In this document: positions 1 to 7,341 of the stretch, in pieces
How the letters are laid out: each line of letters opens with the position of its first letter
Numbering within the stretch: the first letter of the stretch is position 1
Source of the DNA: Giesbergeria sp.
Lineage (GTDB): Bacteria; Pseudomonadota; Gammaproteobacteria; Burkholderiales; Burkholderiaceae_C
DNA: 14,719 bases
Reading direction: 5' to 3'
NCBI GenBank assembly: GCA_017987055.1
Contig: JAGNUJ010000034.1
Span: 1 to 14,719, forward strand
Translations under genes and position numbers: made by a program
The notes under the pieces: generated by a model
The model's input: only the letters and a program-made list of their open reading frames with translations
Database searches by the model: none
Told to the model about the DNA's origin: nothing

Positions 1-1842
1 GAGCGCGAGCTGAGCAAGCGCATGAACATTCCGGTGTTCCACGACGACCAGCACGGCACGGCCATCATCTCCAGCGCCGCGCTGCTCAACGGTTTGGAGC
101 TGGTAGGCAAAGACATTGGCAGCGTCAAAATCGCGGTCTCGGGCGCCGGCGCTGCCGCGCTGGCCTGCCTGAACGTGATGGTGGGTTTGGGCGTGCGCCT
201 TGAGAACATCTTCGTTTGCGATTCCAAGGGGGTGATTTACGAAGGCCGCCCCGGTGGCTACGACGAGTCCAAAGCCCGCTTTGCGCAAAAAACCGAGGCG
301 CGCACGATGGCCGATGCGGTCAACGGCGCGGACGTGTTTTTGGGCTGCTCTGCCCCCGGCGTGTTGACGGCCGAGATGCTGAAAACCATGACCGACAAGC
401 CGATCATCTTGGCGCTGGCCAATCCCGAGCCTGAGATTCGCCCCGAGTTGGCCAAGGCGGTGCGCCCCGACTGCATCATGGCGACTGGCCGCTCGGACTA
501 CCCGAACCAGGTCAACAACGTGTTGTGCTTTCCGTACATCTTCCGTGGTGCGCTCGATTGCGGTGCCACCAAAATCACCGAGGAAATGAAGCTGGCCTGC
601 GTGCGCCAAATTGCCGACCTCGCCAAAGAAGAAATGAGCCCCGAAGTGGCCGCGGCCTACGTCGGCAAAGAGCTGCGTTTTGGCCCCGACTACCTGATTC
701 CGACGCCGTTTGACTCGCGCCTGATCTTGCGTATTGCGCCCGCAGTTGCGCAAGCCGCAGCCGAGTCGGGCGTGGCCACGCGCCCGATTGCCGATATCGA
801 GGCGTACCGCGAAAGCCTGTCGCGCTTTGTCTACCAAACCAGCATGTTTATGCGCCCGGTGTTTGCCACCGCCAAGGCCAACTTGAAGCGCGTCGCCTAC
901 GCCGAGGGCGAAGACGAGCGCGTGCTGCGCGCCGCGCAAACTGCTATCGACGACGGTCTGGCGCGGCCGATTTTGATTGGCCGGCCCGCCGTCATCCAAG
1001 CGCGCATCAGCGCCGCCGGCCTGCGCCTGCAGCCCGGCGTCAACGTCGAAGTCTGCGACCCGGACGACGACCCGCGTTTCCGCCAATATTGGGAAACCTA
1101 CCACCGCCTGATGGGGCGCAACGGCGTCACGCCGGATGCGGCCAAGGCGGCAGTGCGCCGCTCCAACACCTTGATTGCCGCGCTGATGGTGCATGTCGGG
1201 GACGCGGACGCGATGCTGTGCGGCTTGGTCGGCAAATTTGACGGCCACGTCGCCCATGTGCAATCGGTGCTGGGTCTGAAAGACGGTGCGCCCGGCTTGG
1301 CGACGCTGAACGCGCTGATGCTGGAAAAGCACACCCTGTTCATTGCCGACACCTACATCAACGAAGACCCGGATGCCGAGCTGCTGGCCAGCATCGCGCT
1401 GATGGCGGCCGAAGAAGTGCAGCGCTTTGGCGTGCCGGCCAAGGTGGCATTTTTGTCGCACTCGATGTATGGATCGTCCAGCCGCCCCTCGGCGCTGAAA
1501 ATGCGCAAAGCGCGCGATTTGTTCGTCAAGGCGGCGCCGCACATTGAGTGCGATGGCGAAATGCACGGCGACGCGGCGCTGTCTGAAGCGGTGCGCGGGC
1601 GCATCGTTGAAGAGTCCACCCTGCACGGCGAAGCCAACGTGTTGATTTGTCCCAACTTGGACGCCGCCAACATCTTGTTCAACGTGCTGAAAATCACTGG
1701 CGGCCATGGCACCACCATTGGCCCGATTTTGCTCGGCTGTTCGGCATCGGCCCATGTGCTGACCCCGTCGTCCACCGTGCGCCGCGTGCTCAACATGACG
1801 GCGCTGGCCGCAGCCGATGCGGCAGCGAACCAAAAAGACTAA
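1..1842 (+). CDS. maeB: NADP-dependent malic enzyme with C-terminal phosphotransacetylase-like domain, 5'-truncated
   Basis: MaeB decarboxylates malate to pyruvate and reduces NADP, linking the TCA cycle to pyruvate and NADPH supply in the cytoplasm. The frame is open from base 1, so the start codon and roughly the first 150 residues lie outside the window. The visible part opens inside the malic-enzyme active-site region ([13 protein letters not shown], metal-binding Asp pair). The NAD(P)-binding Rossmann domain follows, with the [13 protein letters not shown] loop near 160-180. A linker around 790-830 leads into a phosphate acetyl/butyryltransferase-like domain from about base 825 ([13 protein letters not shown]) to the end, closing with [13 protein letters not shown]. 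In this family that domain is usually regulatory (acetyl-CoA binding) rather than catalytic. It ends in TAA. No terminator is seen before the tRNA-Ser promoter. The ATG at 22 is internal, not the start. Confidence 0.95.
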   Translation, partial: ERELSKRMNIPVFHDDQHGTAIISSAALLNGLELVGKDIGSVKIAVSGAGAAALACLNVMVGLGVRLENIFVCDSKGVIYEGRPGGYDESKARFAQKTEARTMADAVNGADVFLGCSAPGVLTAEMLKTMTDKPIILALANPEPEIRPELAKAVRPDCIMATGRSDYPNQVNNVLCFPYIFRGALDCGATKITEEMKLACVRQIADLAKEEMSPEVAAAYVGKELRFGPDYLIPTPFDSRLILRIAPAVAQAAAESGVATRPIADIEAYRESLSRFVYQTSMFMRPVFATAKANLKRVAYAEGEDERVLRAAQTAIDDGLARPILIGRPAVIQARISAAGLRLQPGVNVEVCDPDDDPRFRQYWETYHRLMGRNGVTPDAAKAAVRRSNTLIAALMVHVGDADAMLCGLVGKFDGHVAHVQSVLGLKDGAPGLATLNALMLEKHTLFIADTYINEDPDAELLASIALMAAEEVQRFGVPAKVAFLSHSMYGSSSRPSALKMRKARDLFVKAAPHIECDGEMHGDAALSEAVRGRIVEESTLHGEANVLICPNLDAANILFNVLKITGGHGTTIGPILLGCSASAHVLTPSSTVRRVLNMTALAAADAAANQKD

Positions 1843-1861
1843 AAGTGGTTCGGCAGGCGGC

Positions 1862-1867
1862 TAGAAT
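1862..1867 (+). promoter_or_regulatory. -10 element of tRNA-Ser promoter
   Basis: TAGAAT matches the sigma70 -10 consensus at 5 of 6 positions. It lies 15 nt before the mature tRNA 5' end and is followed by a GC-rich discriminator (ACGCGC), which is typical of stringently controlled stable-RNA promoters. No good -35 hexamer is seen at 16-18 bp spacing, so the assignment rests on the -10 and its position. Confidence 0.5.
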
Positions 1868-1882
1868 ACGCGCTTGCCATTC

Positions 1883-1970
1883 GGAGGTTTGGGTGAGTGG
1901 TTTAAACCAGCAGTCTTGAAAACTGCCGACGGGAAACTGTCCGTGAGTTCGAATCTCACAGCCTCCGCCA
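1883..1970 (+). tRNA. tRNA-Ser, anticodon UGA
   Basis: An 88-nt class II tRNA with an encoded CCA end. The acceptor stem is GGAGGTT paired with AGCCTCC (one G-T wobble), with discriminator G. The anticodon arm is GCAGT / CTTGAAA / ACTGC with anticodon TGA at 1917-1919. A long variable arm and the T-arm loop TTCGAAT follow, as expected for serine tRNA. It reads UCA (and other UCN by wobble). Residues 36-38 are AAA, the MiaA/MiaB recognition context, so this tRNA is expected to carry ms2i6A37. Confidence 0.97.
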
Positions 1971-1982
1971 AAAATACAACAC

Positions 1983-2010
1983 AAAAAAGCGCCTTTCGAG
2001 GCGCTTTTTT
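1983..2010. terminator. Bidirectional intrinsic terminator (UUCG tetraloop)
   Basis: A perfect 12-bp hairpin: A6 followed by GCGCCT, the loop TTCG, then AGGCGC followed by T6. The flanking A and T tracts let it act on both strands. On the plus strand it ends tRNA-Ser, 13 nt upstream. On the minus strand it ends miaB, whose stop codon lies 22 nt away. The cUUCGg-like loop gives extra stability. Confidence 0.9.
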
Positions 2011-2031
2011 GTTGTGCAAGCGATGTTGCGT

Positions 2032-3366
2032 TTAGGCGCCTTCGCGCGTCAGCACCTCACCACGCAGCGTGTAGGCCTTGGCTTCGGTGATGGTCACATC
2101 CACCATCTGCCCCAGTAGGCGCGGCTGGCCGACGAAGTTGACCACGCGATTGCACTCGGTGCGGCCCATCAGCTCGGTGGCGTCGCGCTTGGAGGCACCT
2201 TCGACCAGCAGGCGCTGCACGCTACCGACGCGGCTTTCGCTGATGCTTTTGATGTTGGCGTTGATGGCGGCTTGCAACTCGTGCAGACGGCGCAGTTTGA
2301 CCTCGTGCGGTGTGTCGTCGTGCAGATTGGCGGCTGGCGTGCCGGGGCGCGGGCTGAAGATGAAGCTGAAGCTGTTGTCAAAGTGGACGTCGTCAATCAG
2401 CTTCATCATCTTGGCGAAGTCTTCTTCGGTCTCGCCCGGAAAGCCGACGATGAAGTCGCTGCTCATCGCCATCTCAGGGCGAATCGCGCGCAGTTTGCGC
2501 ACCGTGCTTTTGTATTCCATCGCGGTGTAGCCGCGCTTCATCGCCATCAAAATCCGGTCGCTGCCGTGCTGCACCGGCAGGTGCAGGTGGCTGACCAGTT
2601 TGGGCAACTCGGCATAAGCCGCAATCAGGCGCGGCGTGAACTCGTTGGGATGGCTGGTGGTGTAGCGCACGCGCTCAATACCCGGAATTTCGCAGACATA
2701 TTCCAGCAGCAGTGCAAAGTCGGCCATCTCGGCGGTGTCACCCATCTTGCCTTGATAGGCGTTGACGTTTTGCCCCAGCAGCGTGACCTCTTTCACGCCT
2801 TGGTCAGCGAGGCCGGCGACTTCGACCAGCACGTCGTCAAACGGCCGCGAGACCTCTTCGCCGCGCGTATACGGCACGACGCAGTAGCTGCAGTATTTGC
2901 TGCAGCCTTCCATGATCGAGACAAAGGCCGAGGCGCCTTCGACGCGCGCCGGCGGCAGGTGGTCAAACTTCTCAATCTCCGGGAAGCTGATGTCCACCTG
3001 CGCGCGGTTTTGCAGCGTGCGTTGGTTGAGCAGCTCGGGCAGGCGGTGCAGGGTTTGCGGGCCAAACACCACATCGACATACGGCGCACGCTTGATGATG
3101 GCCGCGCCTTCTTGGCTGGCAACACAACCGCCAACGCCAATTTTTACGCCCTTGGCTTTGAGGTGTTTGATGCGGCCGAGGTCGCTAAACACCTTCTCTT
3201 GCGCCCGCTCGCGCACCGAGCAGGTGTTGAACAAAATCAGGTCAGCTTCTTCCACGTCTTGCGTGGTCTCATAGCCTTCGGCGGCGTGCAGTACGTCCAA
3301 CATCTTGTCGGAGTCGTAGTCGTTCATCTGGCAGCCGAAGGTCTTGATAAATACTTTTTTGCTCAT
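2032..3366 (-). CDS. miaB: tRNA-2-methylthio-N6-dimethylallyladenosine synthase
   Basis: A radical-SAM methylthiotransferase that converts i6A37 to ms2i6A37 in tRNAs reading UNN codons. The 444-residue length is normal. The N-terminal MTTase domain begins KTFGCQMN and carries the three auxiliary-cluster cysteines at C12, C49 and C81. The radical-SAM CxxxCxxC motif is C155, C159, C162 ([16 protein letters not shown]). A C-terminal TRAM domain follows, rich in basic and beta residues. The ATG start overlaps the TGA of the upstream small gene in an ATGA junction, so the two are likely one transcript with coupled translation. It converges on tRNA-Ser(UGA), a predicted substrate, and shares its terminator. 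Confidence 0.97.
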   Translation of the reverse strand: MSKKVFIKTFGCQMNDYDSDKMLDVLHAAEGYETTQDVEEADLILFNTCSVRERAQEKVFSDLGRIKHLKAKGVKIGVGGCVASQEGAAIIKRAPYVDVVFGPQTLHRLPELLNQRTLQNRAQVDISFPEIEKFDHLPPARVEGASAFVSIMEGCSKYCSYCVVPYTRGEEVSRPFDDVLVEVAGLADQGVKEVTLLGQNVNAYQGKMGDTAEMADFALLLEYVCEIPGIERVRYTTSHPNEFTPRLIAAYAELPKLVSHLHLPVQHGSDRILMAMKRGYTAMEYKSTVRKLRAIRPEMAMSSDFIVGFPGETEEDFAKMMKLIDDVHFDNSFSFIFSPRPGTPAANLHDDTPHEVKLRRLHELQAAINANIKSISESRVGSVQRLLVEGASKRDATELMGRTECNRVVNFVGQPRLLGQMVDVTITEAKAYTLRGEVLTREGA

Positions 3367-3779
3367 TCTTTGGCTCGCTTTTGTGCAGCTTCGCTGGGGC
3401 TCAAAATCCAGGCGGAAATCAACATGCCGGTGCTGGGCTCGTTGACGTAATTGACCGTCAGCGAGGTGCCGACGACGGTGTGTATGGGCGTCAGCGCGTT
3501 GCTGGTGCTGAACAGGCGCATGCCCGGCGCCATGCGCACTGGCTTGCCGTTGAGCTGCGCTTCGTACAAGCCGGTGACGACCAAGGTGCCTCGCAGGGCC
3601 GCATTCGGAAAATGGCGCGTTTGGTTGGTTTCGTGTGCCTGTAGTTGCGGCAGCTGGGGCAACTGGGGCGGCTGCGGCAGCTGTTGCGCTTGGGCGCTGG
3701 CCGCAAGCAGCAAACTGCCGAGGGCGGCGCTAAATAAAGGGGTGGGGGCGGCACGAGGCCGTGTCAGGCAGCGAAGCAT
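3363..3779 (-). CDS. Small secreted protein of unknown function, upstream of miaB
   Basis: A 138-residue protein with no recognised enzymatic domain. The start chosen is the ATG at 3777-3779 because it opens onto a signal peptide: basic n-region (RCLTRPR), hydrophobic core ([12 protein letters not shown]) and an ASAQA-type cleavage site near residue 31. A short Gln-Leu-Pro repeat follows (residues 33-47). The rest (about 55-130) is a compact beta-rich segment containing [18 protein letters not shown] and a [15 protein letters not shown] motif. I recall similar small proteins beside miaB in other Burkholderiales, with no assigned role. Export to the periplasm is predicted. The stop overlaps the miaB start by 4 nt (ATGA). 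An in-frame extension upstream to 3899 is rejected because it runs through the tRNA-Met gene. Confidence 0.8.
   Translation of the reverse strand: MLRCLTRPRAAPTPLFSAALGSLLLAASAQAQQLPQPPQLPQLPQLQAHETNQTRHFPNAALRGTLVVTGLYEAQLNGKPVRMAPGMRLFSTSNALTPIHTVVGTSLTVNYVNEPSTGMLISAWILSPSEAAQKRAKE
3639..3683 (-). repeat. Five-unit 9-nt tandem repeat encoding Q-L/P-P
   Basis: Within the secreted protein, residues 33-47 read [15 protein letters not shown]. This is five 9-nt units, imperfect at the DNA level (CAGCTGCCG-like). It lies just after the predicted signal-peptide cleavage site and looks like a flexible linker. Copy number could vary between strains. Confidence 0.75.
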
Positions 3780-3820
3780 GGTGTGTATCCAGTGGCTGTT
3801 GAAGGACGGGAAAGGACAAT

Positions 3821-3854
3821 AAAAAAACCCGCACGGCTTGCGCGGTGCGGGTTT
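3821..3854 (-). terminator. Intrinsic terminator of tRNA-Met
   Basis: Read on the minus strand, CCCGCAC pairs with GTGCGGG around a 10-nt loop, and the stem is extended by three A-T pairs. A run of seven T follows at 3827-3821. It begins 7 nt after the tRNA 3' end, so it ends tRNA-Met transcription and separates it from the small gene-miaB unit. Confidence 0.85.
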
Positions 3855-3860
3855 GGTATT

Positions 3861-3937
3861 TGGTGGTGATAGGTGGATTTGAACCACCGACATCAGCATT
3901 ATGAATGCTGCGCTCTAACCAACTGAGCTATATCACC
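3861..3937 (-). tRNA. tRNA-Met (elongator), anticodon CAU
   Basis: A 77-nt tRNA with encoded CCA. The acceptor GGTGATA pairs with TATCACC, with discriminator A. The anticodon arm is CAGCA / TTCATAA / TGCTG with CAT at 3903-3901. The T-arm loop is TTCAAAT. The first acceptor pair is G-C, so it is not the initiator tRNA-fMet, which has an unpaired first position. CAU could also be tRNA-Ile2 (lysidine-modified). The overall sequence looks more like elongator Met, but a tRNA-Ile2 identity is not excluded without a covariance-model call. Confidence 0.93.
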
Positions 3938-3947
3938 GAAGCCGCAG

Positions 3948-3976
3948 ATTATAGGGCATTTTTACTGGTGTGTGAA
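3948..3976 (-). promoter_or_regulatory. sigma70 promoter of tRNA-Met
   Basis: On the minus strand, TTCACA (3976-3971) and TATAAT (3953-3948) are separated by exactly 17 bp. The -10 is perfect and the -35 matches 5 of 6. Initiation is expected about 7 nt downstream, just before the tRNA 5' end at 3937. The -35 lies inside the last codons of the enoyl-CoA hydratase gene. Confidence 0.85.
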
Positions 3977-4741
3977 CAAAGCTTTGCGTTTGTTGACGAA
4001 AGCATCCATGCCTTCTTTTTGGTCTTGCGTGGCAAACAGCGCGTGGAACAAGCGCCGCTCAAACATGATGCCGTCGTTCAGCGTGCCTTCAAAGGCGCGG
4101 TTGACCGACTCTTTGGCGGCCATGACCGCAATTTGCGAGAAGTCGCTGATGACCAGCGCAGCGCCCAGCGCCTCTTCTTGCAGCTTGTCCAGCGCGACGA
4201 CGCGGCTGACGAGGCCGGCGCTTTCGGCTTCGGCGGCGTTCATCATGCGCCCGGTCAAAGCCATGTCCATCGCTTTGGCTTTGCCGACAGCGCGTGGCAG
4301 GCGCTGCGTGCCGCCGGCGCCGGGAATGACGCCCAGCTTGATTTCTGGCTGGCCAAACTTGGCGTTGTCAGCGGCAATGATGAAGTCGCACATCATCGCC
4401 AGCTCGCAGCCGCCGCCCAAGGCGAAGCCGCTGACGGCGGCAATCACCGGCTTGCGGATGCTGCGGATTTGTTCCCAGTTGCGGCCGATGTAGTCGCCTT
4501 TGTAGACGTCGGCAAAGCTGTAGGTGGCCATTGCGCCAATGTCGGCGCCCGCAGCAAAGGCTTTTTCGCTGCCGGTGAGGATGATGCAGCCGATTTTTTC
4601 GTCGGCATCAAAGGCTTTGAGCGCTTGGCCCAGCTCGTCCATCAGCTGATCGTTCAGCGCGTTGAGTTGCTTGGGGCGGTTGAGCGTGATGACGCCTACT
4701 TTTTCGGCTTCGGTGCGGACTTCAATGCATTCGTAGGTCAA
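3962..4741 (-). CDS. Enoyl-CoA hydratase
   Basis: A 259-residue crotonase-family protein expected to hydrate trans-2-enoyl-CoA to 3-hydroxyacyl-CoA in cytoplasmic beta-oxidation. The N-terminal signature [13 protein letters not shown] is present. The oxyanion-hole regions are KAFAAGADI and [13 protein letters not shown]. Both catalytic glutamates of true hydratases are seen, at E113 (GGGCELA) and E133 ([15 protein letters not shown]), which favours hydratase over other crotonase activities. The start is TTG at 4741, supported by GGAG with a 7-nt spacer; the next Met codons would remove conserved N-terminal sequence. It lies 32 nt downstream of the M61 gene and is probably last in that unit. 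Its stop overlaps the tRNA-Met promoter region and no separate terminator is seen. Confidence 0.93.
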   Translation of the reverse strand: MTYECIEVRTEAEKVGVITLNRPKQLNALNDQLMDELGQALKAFDADEKIGCIILTGSEKAFAAGADIGAMATYSFADVYKGDYIGRNWEQIRSIRKPVIAAVSGFALGGGCELAMMCDFIIAADNAKFGQPEIKLGVIPGAGGTQRLPRAVGKAKAMDMALTGRMMNAAEAESAGLVSRVVALDKLQEEALGAALVISDFSQIAVMAAKESVNRAFEGTLNDGIMFERRLFHALFATQDQKEGMDAFVNKRKALFTHQ

Positions 4742-4748
4742 GGTCTAT

Positions 4749-4752
4749 CTCC
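4749..4752 (-). promoter_or_regulatory. Shine-Dalgarno supporting the TTG start of the enoyl-CoA hydratase
   Basis: GGAG on the minus strand, 7 nt before TTG at 4741. No in-frame ATG or GTG sits at a comparable distance, so this site decides the unusual TTG start. Confidence 0.7.
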
Positions 4753-4773
4753 GTTGGGGTTGCGAATGGGTGA

Positions 4774-6546
4774 CTATAACCAGCGCTGCACGGCGCCAGC
4801 GTCGGTGATGTGCAGGGCGACCGTGTCGCTGGCCGCGTCAGCCGGCTGGTGCAGTGGCAACGGCAGCGGCAAGCGCAGCAAACGCCCATCGCGGCTGACG
4901 AGGGCGGTGATGGCGGCGCCGTCGCCGGCCAGCAGCTGCAGTTGTTCTAGTTTGCTCAAGCGCCAGCCTTGGCCATCCACCTCAATGCCTAACCATTCGT
5001 CGCCCGCTGCCATGCCAGCGCGCTCGGCCAAGCCGCCGCGCAGCACGGTTTTGATCTGCACCGCGTGGTTTTCGCTCACGCGCAGACCGAGGCGCTGGGC
5101 CGGTTGCGCCGCCTCCGGCTGCAGCGCTACGCCGTGTGCCGCCAGCAGTTGGGCCAGCGGCAAATCAGCTGTGCTGTGGACCCAAGCGTCGATTTCCGCG
5201 TCAAACGAACGTCCTGTCAGCTGTTGCAGCACCGCGCGCAGGTCGCTCTCGGCCATAGCCCCGCCCTCGCAGCGCTGCCACAGCGTGCGCATCACGTCGT
5301 CCAGCGTGCTGCCTTCGTTGCGCAGCGTCAGGTCGAGGCACAGCGCCACCAGCGCGCCTTTGCTGTAGTAGCTGATGGTGGCGTTGGGCGTGTTCTCGTC
5401 CATGCGATAAAACTTCACCCACGCGTCAAAACTGGCTTGGGCGACGCTTTGAACGTAGCGGCCGGGCGCTTGCAGCACTTGGTTGATGCTTTTGCTCAGC
5501 AGCTTGAGGTAGGCCGCGTCATCGAGCAGGCCGGCGCGGCGCAGCAGCAGGTCGTCGTAATAGCTGGTGAAGCCTTCAAAAAACCACAGCAGTTCGGTGT
5601 AGTTCTCTTGGCGGTAGTCGTAGCGGGAAAATTCGCTCGGGCGCAGGCGTTTGACGTTCCACGCGTGAAAGTATTCGTGGCTGATCAGGCCGAGCAGCGT
5701 GGTGTAGCCGTCGTTGGTCTGCGGTGCGCTGGTGCGCGGCAGGTCGCTGCGGGCGCAAATCAGCGCTGTGCTGTTGCGGTGCTCCAGCCCGCCGTAGCCG
5801 TCGTGGACGGCGTTGAGCATGAACAAATAGCTGTCAAACGGCGGCTGGCCCTCGCCGTGCCAAAAGGCAATGGCGGTTTCGCAAATTTTGCGCGCATCGG
5901 CCAGCAGGCGTTGGCTATCAAACGACGGCGCAGCACCGGCGACGATGAAGCGGTGCGCCACGCTGCCCGCCTCGAAGCTGCCGCTCCAAAAATCGCCGAT
6001 TTCGACCGGGCAATCGACCAGCTCGTCGTAGTCCGCCGCTTGGTACACACCAAAGCCGTCGGTATCAATATTTAAGGGAAATAGGCCTGTAACGCACTGG
6101 ATACGGGCGCTAGCAGCTCTCATTTCAGGAGTAATTATCTCCATCGTGCAGCGCTGGTCGGTGAAGCCTTCGACGGCTAAGCACAGGCTGGTGCCGTTAA
6201 AGAAGCCGCGCGTCGCTTCCAAGCTGGCGCTGCGCACCGACGGGTCGTTGGCATAGACCTCGTACTGCACTTGCAGCGGCTGCGCGCTGTCGCAGGCCAC
6301 CTGCCAGCGCTGTTTGTTTTGCTGCACCAGCGCCACGCTGGCGCCGCCTTGGCTAGCGCGCAGTCCTTGCAGGTTTTTGCTGAACTCGCGCACCAAATAG
6401 CTGCCCGGAATCCACACCGGCAGTGACAGCGCTTGCTGCGGCTGCGGCGCGGCCACCGTCAGCGTGACGCGAAACAGGTGCGCGTGCAGGTCGGCGACTT
6501 CAACGCGGTAGTGGATGGCAGCGGCAGGTATGGGGCTTGCGGGCAT
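4774..6546 (-). CDS. M61 family (glycyl aminopeptidase-like) metallopeptidase with PDZ domain
   Basis: A 590-residue zinc peptidase of MEROPS family M61. The N-terminal beta domain contains VWIPGSYLVREFSKN (44-58) and AADYDELVD (170-178). The catalytic domain has GGLEHRNST (252-260) and the zinc motif HEYFH (H290, E291, H294). The third ligand is probably E324 in WFFEGFTSYY. A PDZ domain covers about 485-570. No signal peptide is visible, so it is probably cytoplasmic. The start ATG lies 5 nt after the dsbC stop, without a clear Shine-Dalgarno, suggesting translational coupling. Residues about 135-162 are encoded by an AT-richer stretch with rare ATA, AGA, CTA and TTA codons that includes an interspersed-repeat copy. 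The physiological substrate is unknown. Confidence 0.93.
   Translation of the reverse strand: MPASPIPAAAIHYRVEVADLHAHLFRVTLTVAAPQPQQALSLPVWIPGSYLVREFSKNLQGLRASQGGASVALVQQNKQRWQVACDSAQPLQVQYEVYANDPSVRSASLEATRGFFNGTSLCLAVEGFTDQRCTMEIITPEMRAASARIQCVTGLFPLNIDTDGFGVYQAADYDELVDCPVEIGDFWSGSFEAGSVAHRFIVAGAAPSFDSQRLLADARKICETAIAFWHGEGQPPFDSYLFMLNAVHDGYGGLEHRNSTALICARSDLPRTSAPQTNDGYTTLLGLISHEYFHAWNVKRLRPSEFSRYDYRQENYTELLWFFEGFTSYYDDLLLRRAGLLDDAAYLKLLSKSINQVLQAPGRYVQSVAQASFDAWVKFYRMDENTPNATISYYSKGALVALCLDLTLRNEGSTLDDVMRTLWQRCEGGAMAESDLRAVLQQLTGRSFDAEIDAWVHSTADLPLAQLLAAHGVALQPEAAQPAQRLGLRVSENHAVQIKTVLRGGLAERAGMAAGDEWLGIEVDGQGWRLSKLEQLQLLAGDGAAITALVSRDGRLLRLPLPLPLHQPADAASDTVALHITDAGAVQRWL
6084..6118. repeat. 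Interspersed repeat copy inside the M61 coding sequence
   Basis: This 35-bp segment matches 9671-9705 at 28 of 35 positions without gaps, including an identical 18-mer, ATACGGGCGCTAGCAGCT (6101-6118). Read on the minus strand it stays in frame and supplies M61 residues about 143-155, including RAASARIQ. The flanks (about 6064-6145) are also atypically AT-rich for the gene, so the inserted or replaced stretch may be larger than the recognisable core. Confidence 0.8.
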
Positions 6547-6551
6547 AGCGA

Positions 6552-7301
6552 TCAGCGGGCGCTGGAGGTTTTGGTGGGGCTGGCGGCATTCATCGCGCTG
6601 GTCAGGCGCTTTTCCAAGTCCGCCGCAGCGATGGCGCCGGGGACGCGGCTGCCGTCGCTCAGGATGAGCGTGGGTGTGCCGGTGATTTTGTGTTTCTTGC
6701 CAAACGCCAAGTTGCGTTGCAGCGCGCCCGTGTCGCAGCTGGCATCGGTGGGGGTTTTGTCGCGCAGCATCCAGTCATCCCACGAGGTGGTGCGGTCTTT
6801 GGCGCACCAGATGTTGCGCGATTTCTCGGCGGAATCGGGGCTGAGGATGGGATAAAGAAAGGTGTAGACGGTGACGTTGTCAATCTTTTGCAGGTCGCGT
6901 TCAAAGCGCTTGCAATAGCCGCAGTTGGGGTCGGCAAACACCGCCAATTGGCGCTTGCCGTCGCCGCGCACGGTGATGAAGGCGTCTTTCATCGGCAGCG
7001 CGCCAAAGTCCACGGCGCTCAATTTGGCGATGCGGTCTTCGGTCAGGTTGCGCCGCGCTTTGGTGTCAATCAGCTCGCCCTGAATCAAAAAATTGCCCTT
7101 GGCGTCGGTATAGAACACATCGGTGCCGACGCGCACTTCGTACAGCCCGGCCATCGGCGTGGTTTGCACTTCGTCGATTTTGTCGAGCTGCGGAATGCGC
7201 TCGGCCAAGGTTTTGCGGATGGCGCTTTCTTGGGCAAAGGCGGCGCTGGACAGGCTCAAGCCCAAAGCGGCAGCGGCGAGCAGGGAGGGAATCAATTTCA
7301 T
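6552..7301 (-). CDS. dsbC: Thiol:disulfide interchange protein DsbC, periplasmic
   Basis: DsbC isomerises wrong disulfide bonds in periplasmic proteins as a homodimer kept reduced by DsbD. The protein is 249 residues. The ATG at 7301 is chosen because it opens directly onto a signal peptide (MKLIPSLLAAAALGLSLSS, AFA cleavage near residue 23); an upstream in-frame extension to 7370 would bury it. The N-terminal dimerisation domain spans about 25-85, followed by a linker and a thioredoxin fold with active-site CGYC (C127, C130) and cis-proline TGTP (P210). A second cysteine pair, C166 and C189, matches the structural disulfide of the family. It lies 40 nt downstream of the UbiH-like gene and 5 nt upstream of the M61 gene. 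Confidence 0.95.
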   Translation of the reverse strand: MKLIPSLLAAAALGLSLSSAAFAQESAIRKTLAERIPQLDKIDEVQTTPMAGLYEVRVGTDVFYTDAKGNFLIQGELIDTKARRNLTEDRIAKLSAVDFGALPMKDAFITVRGDGKRQLAVFADPNCGYCKRFERDLQKIDNVTVYTFLYPILSPDSAEKSRNIWCAKDRTTSWDDWMLRDKTPTDASCDTGALQRNLAFGKKHKITGTPTLILSDGSRVPGAIAAADLEKRLTSAMNAASPTKTSSAR

Positions 7302-7341
7302 GTGTGGTCGGTCGAGTGGTGGGCAGGCGGTGGGACGCAGT

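Noticed and set aside
2272-3450. A 392-codon open frame on the plus strand
   Set aside because: It is antisense to miaB, whose cysteine motifs and full length are unmistakable. The frame is a GC-rich codon-bias artefact with no recognisable domain.
3780-3899. An N-terminal extension of the small secreted protein
   Set aside because: It would be translated through the tRNA-Met gene and its terminator and would bury the signal peptide.
3861-3937. Initiator tRNA-fMet
   Set aside because: The first acceptor pair is a Watson-Crick G-C, while bacterial initiators have a mismatch there.
3905-5368. A 487-codon open frame on the plus strand
   Set aside because: It runs antisense through tRNA-Met, the enoyl-CoA hydratase and the M61 gene, all well supported, and shows no domain.
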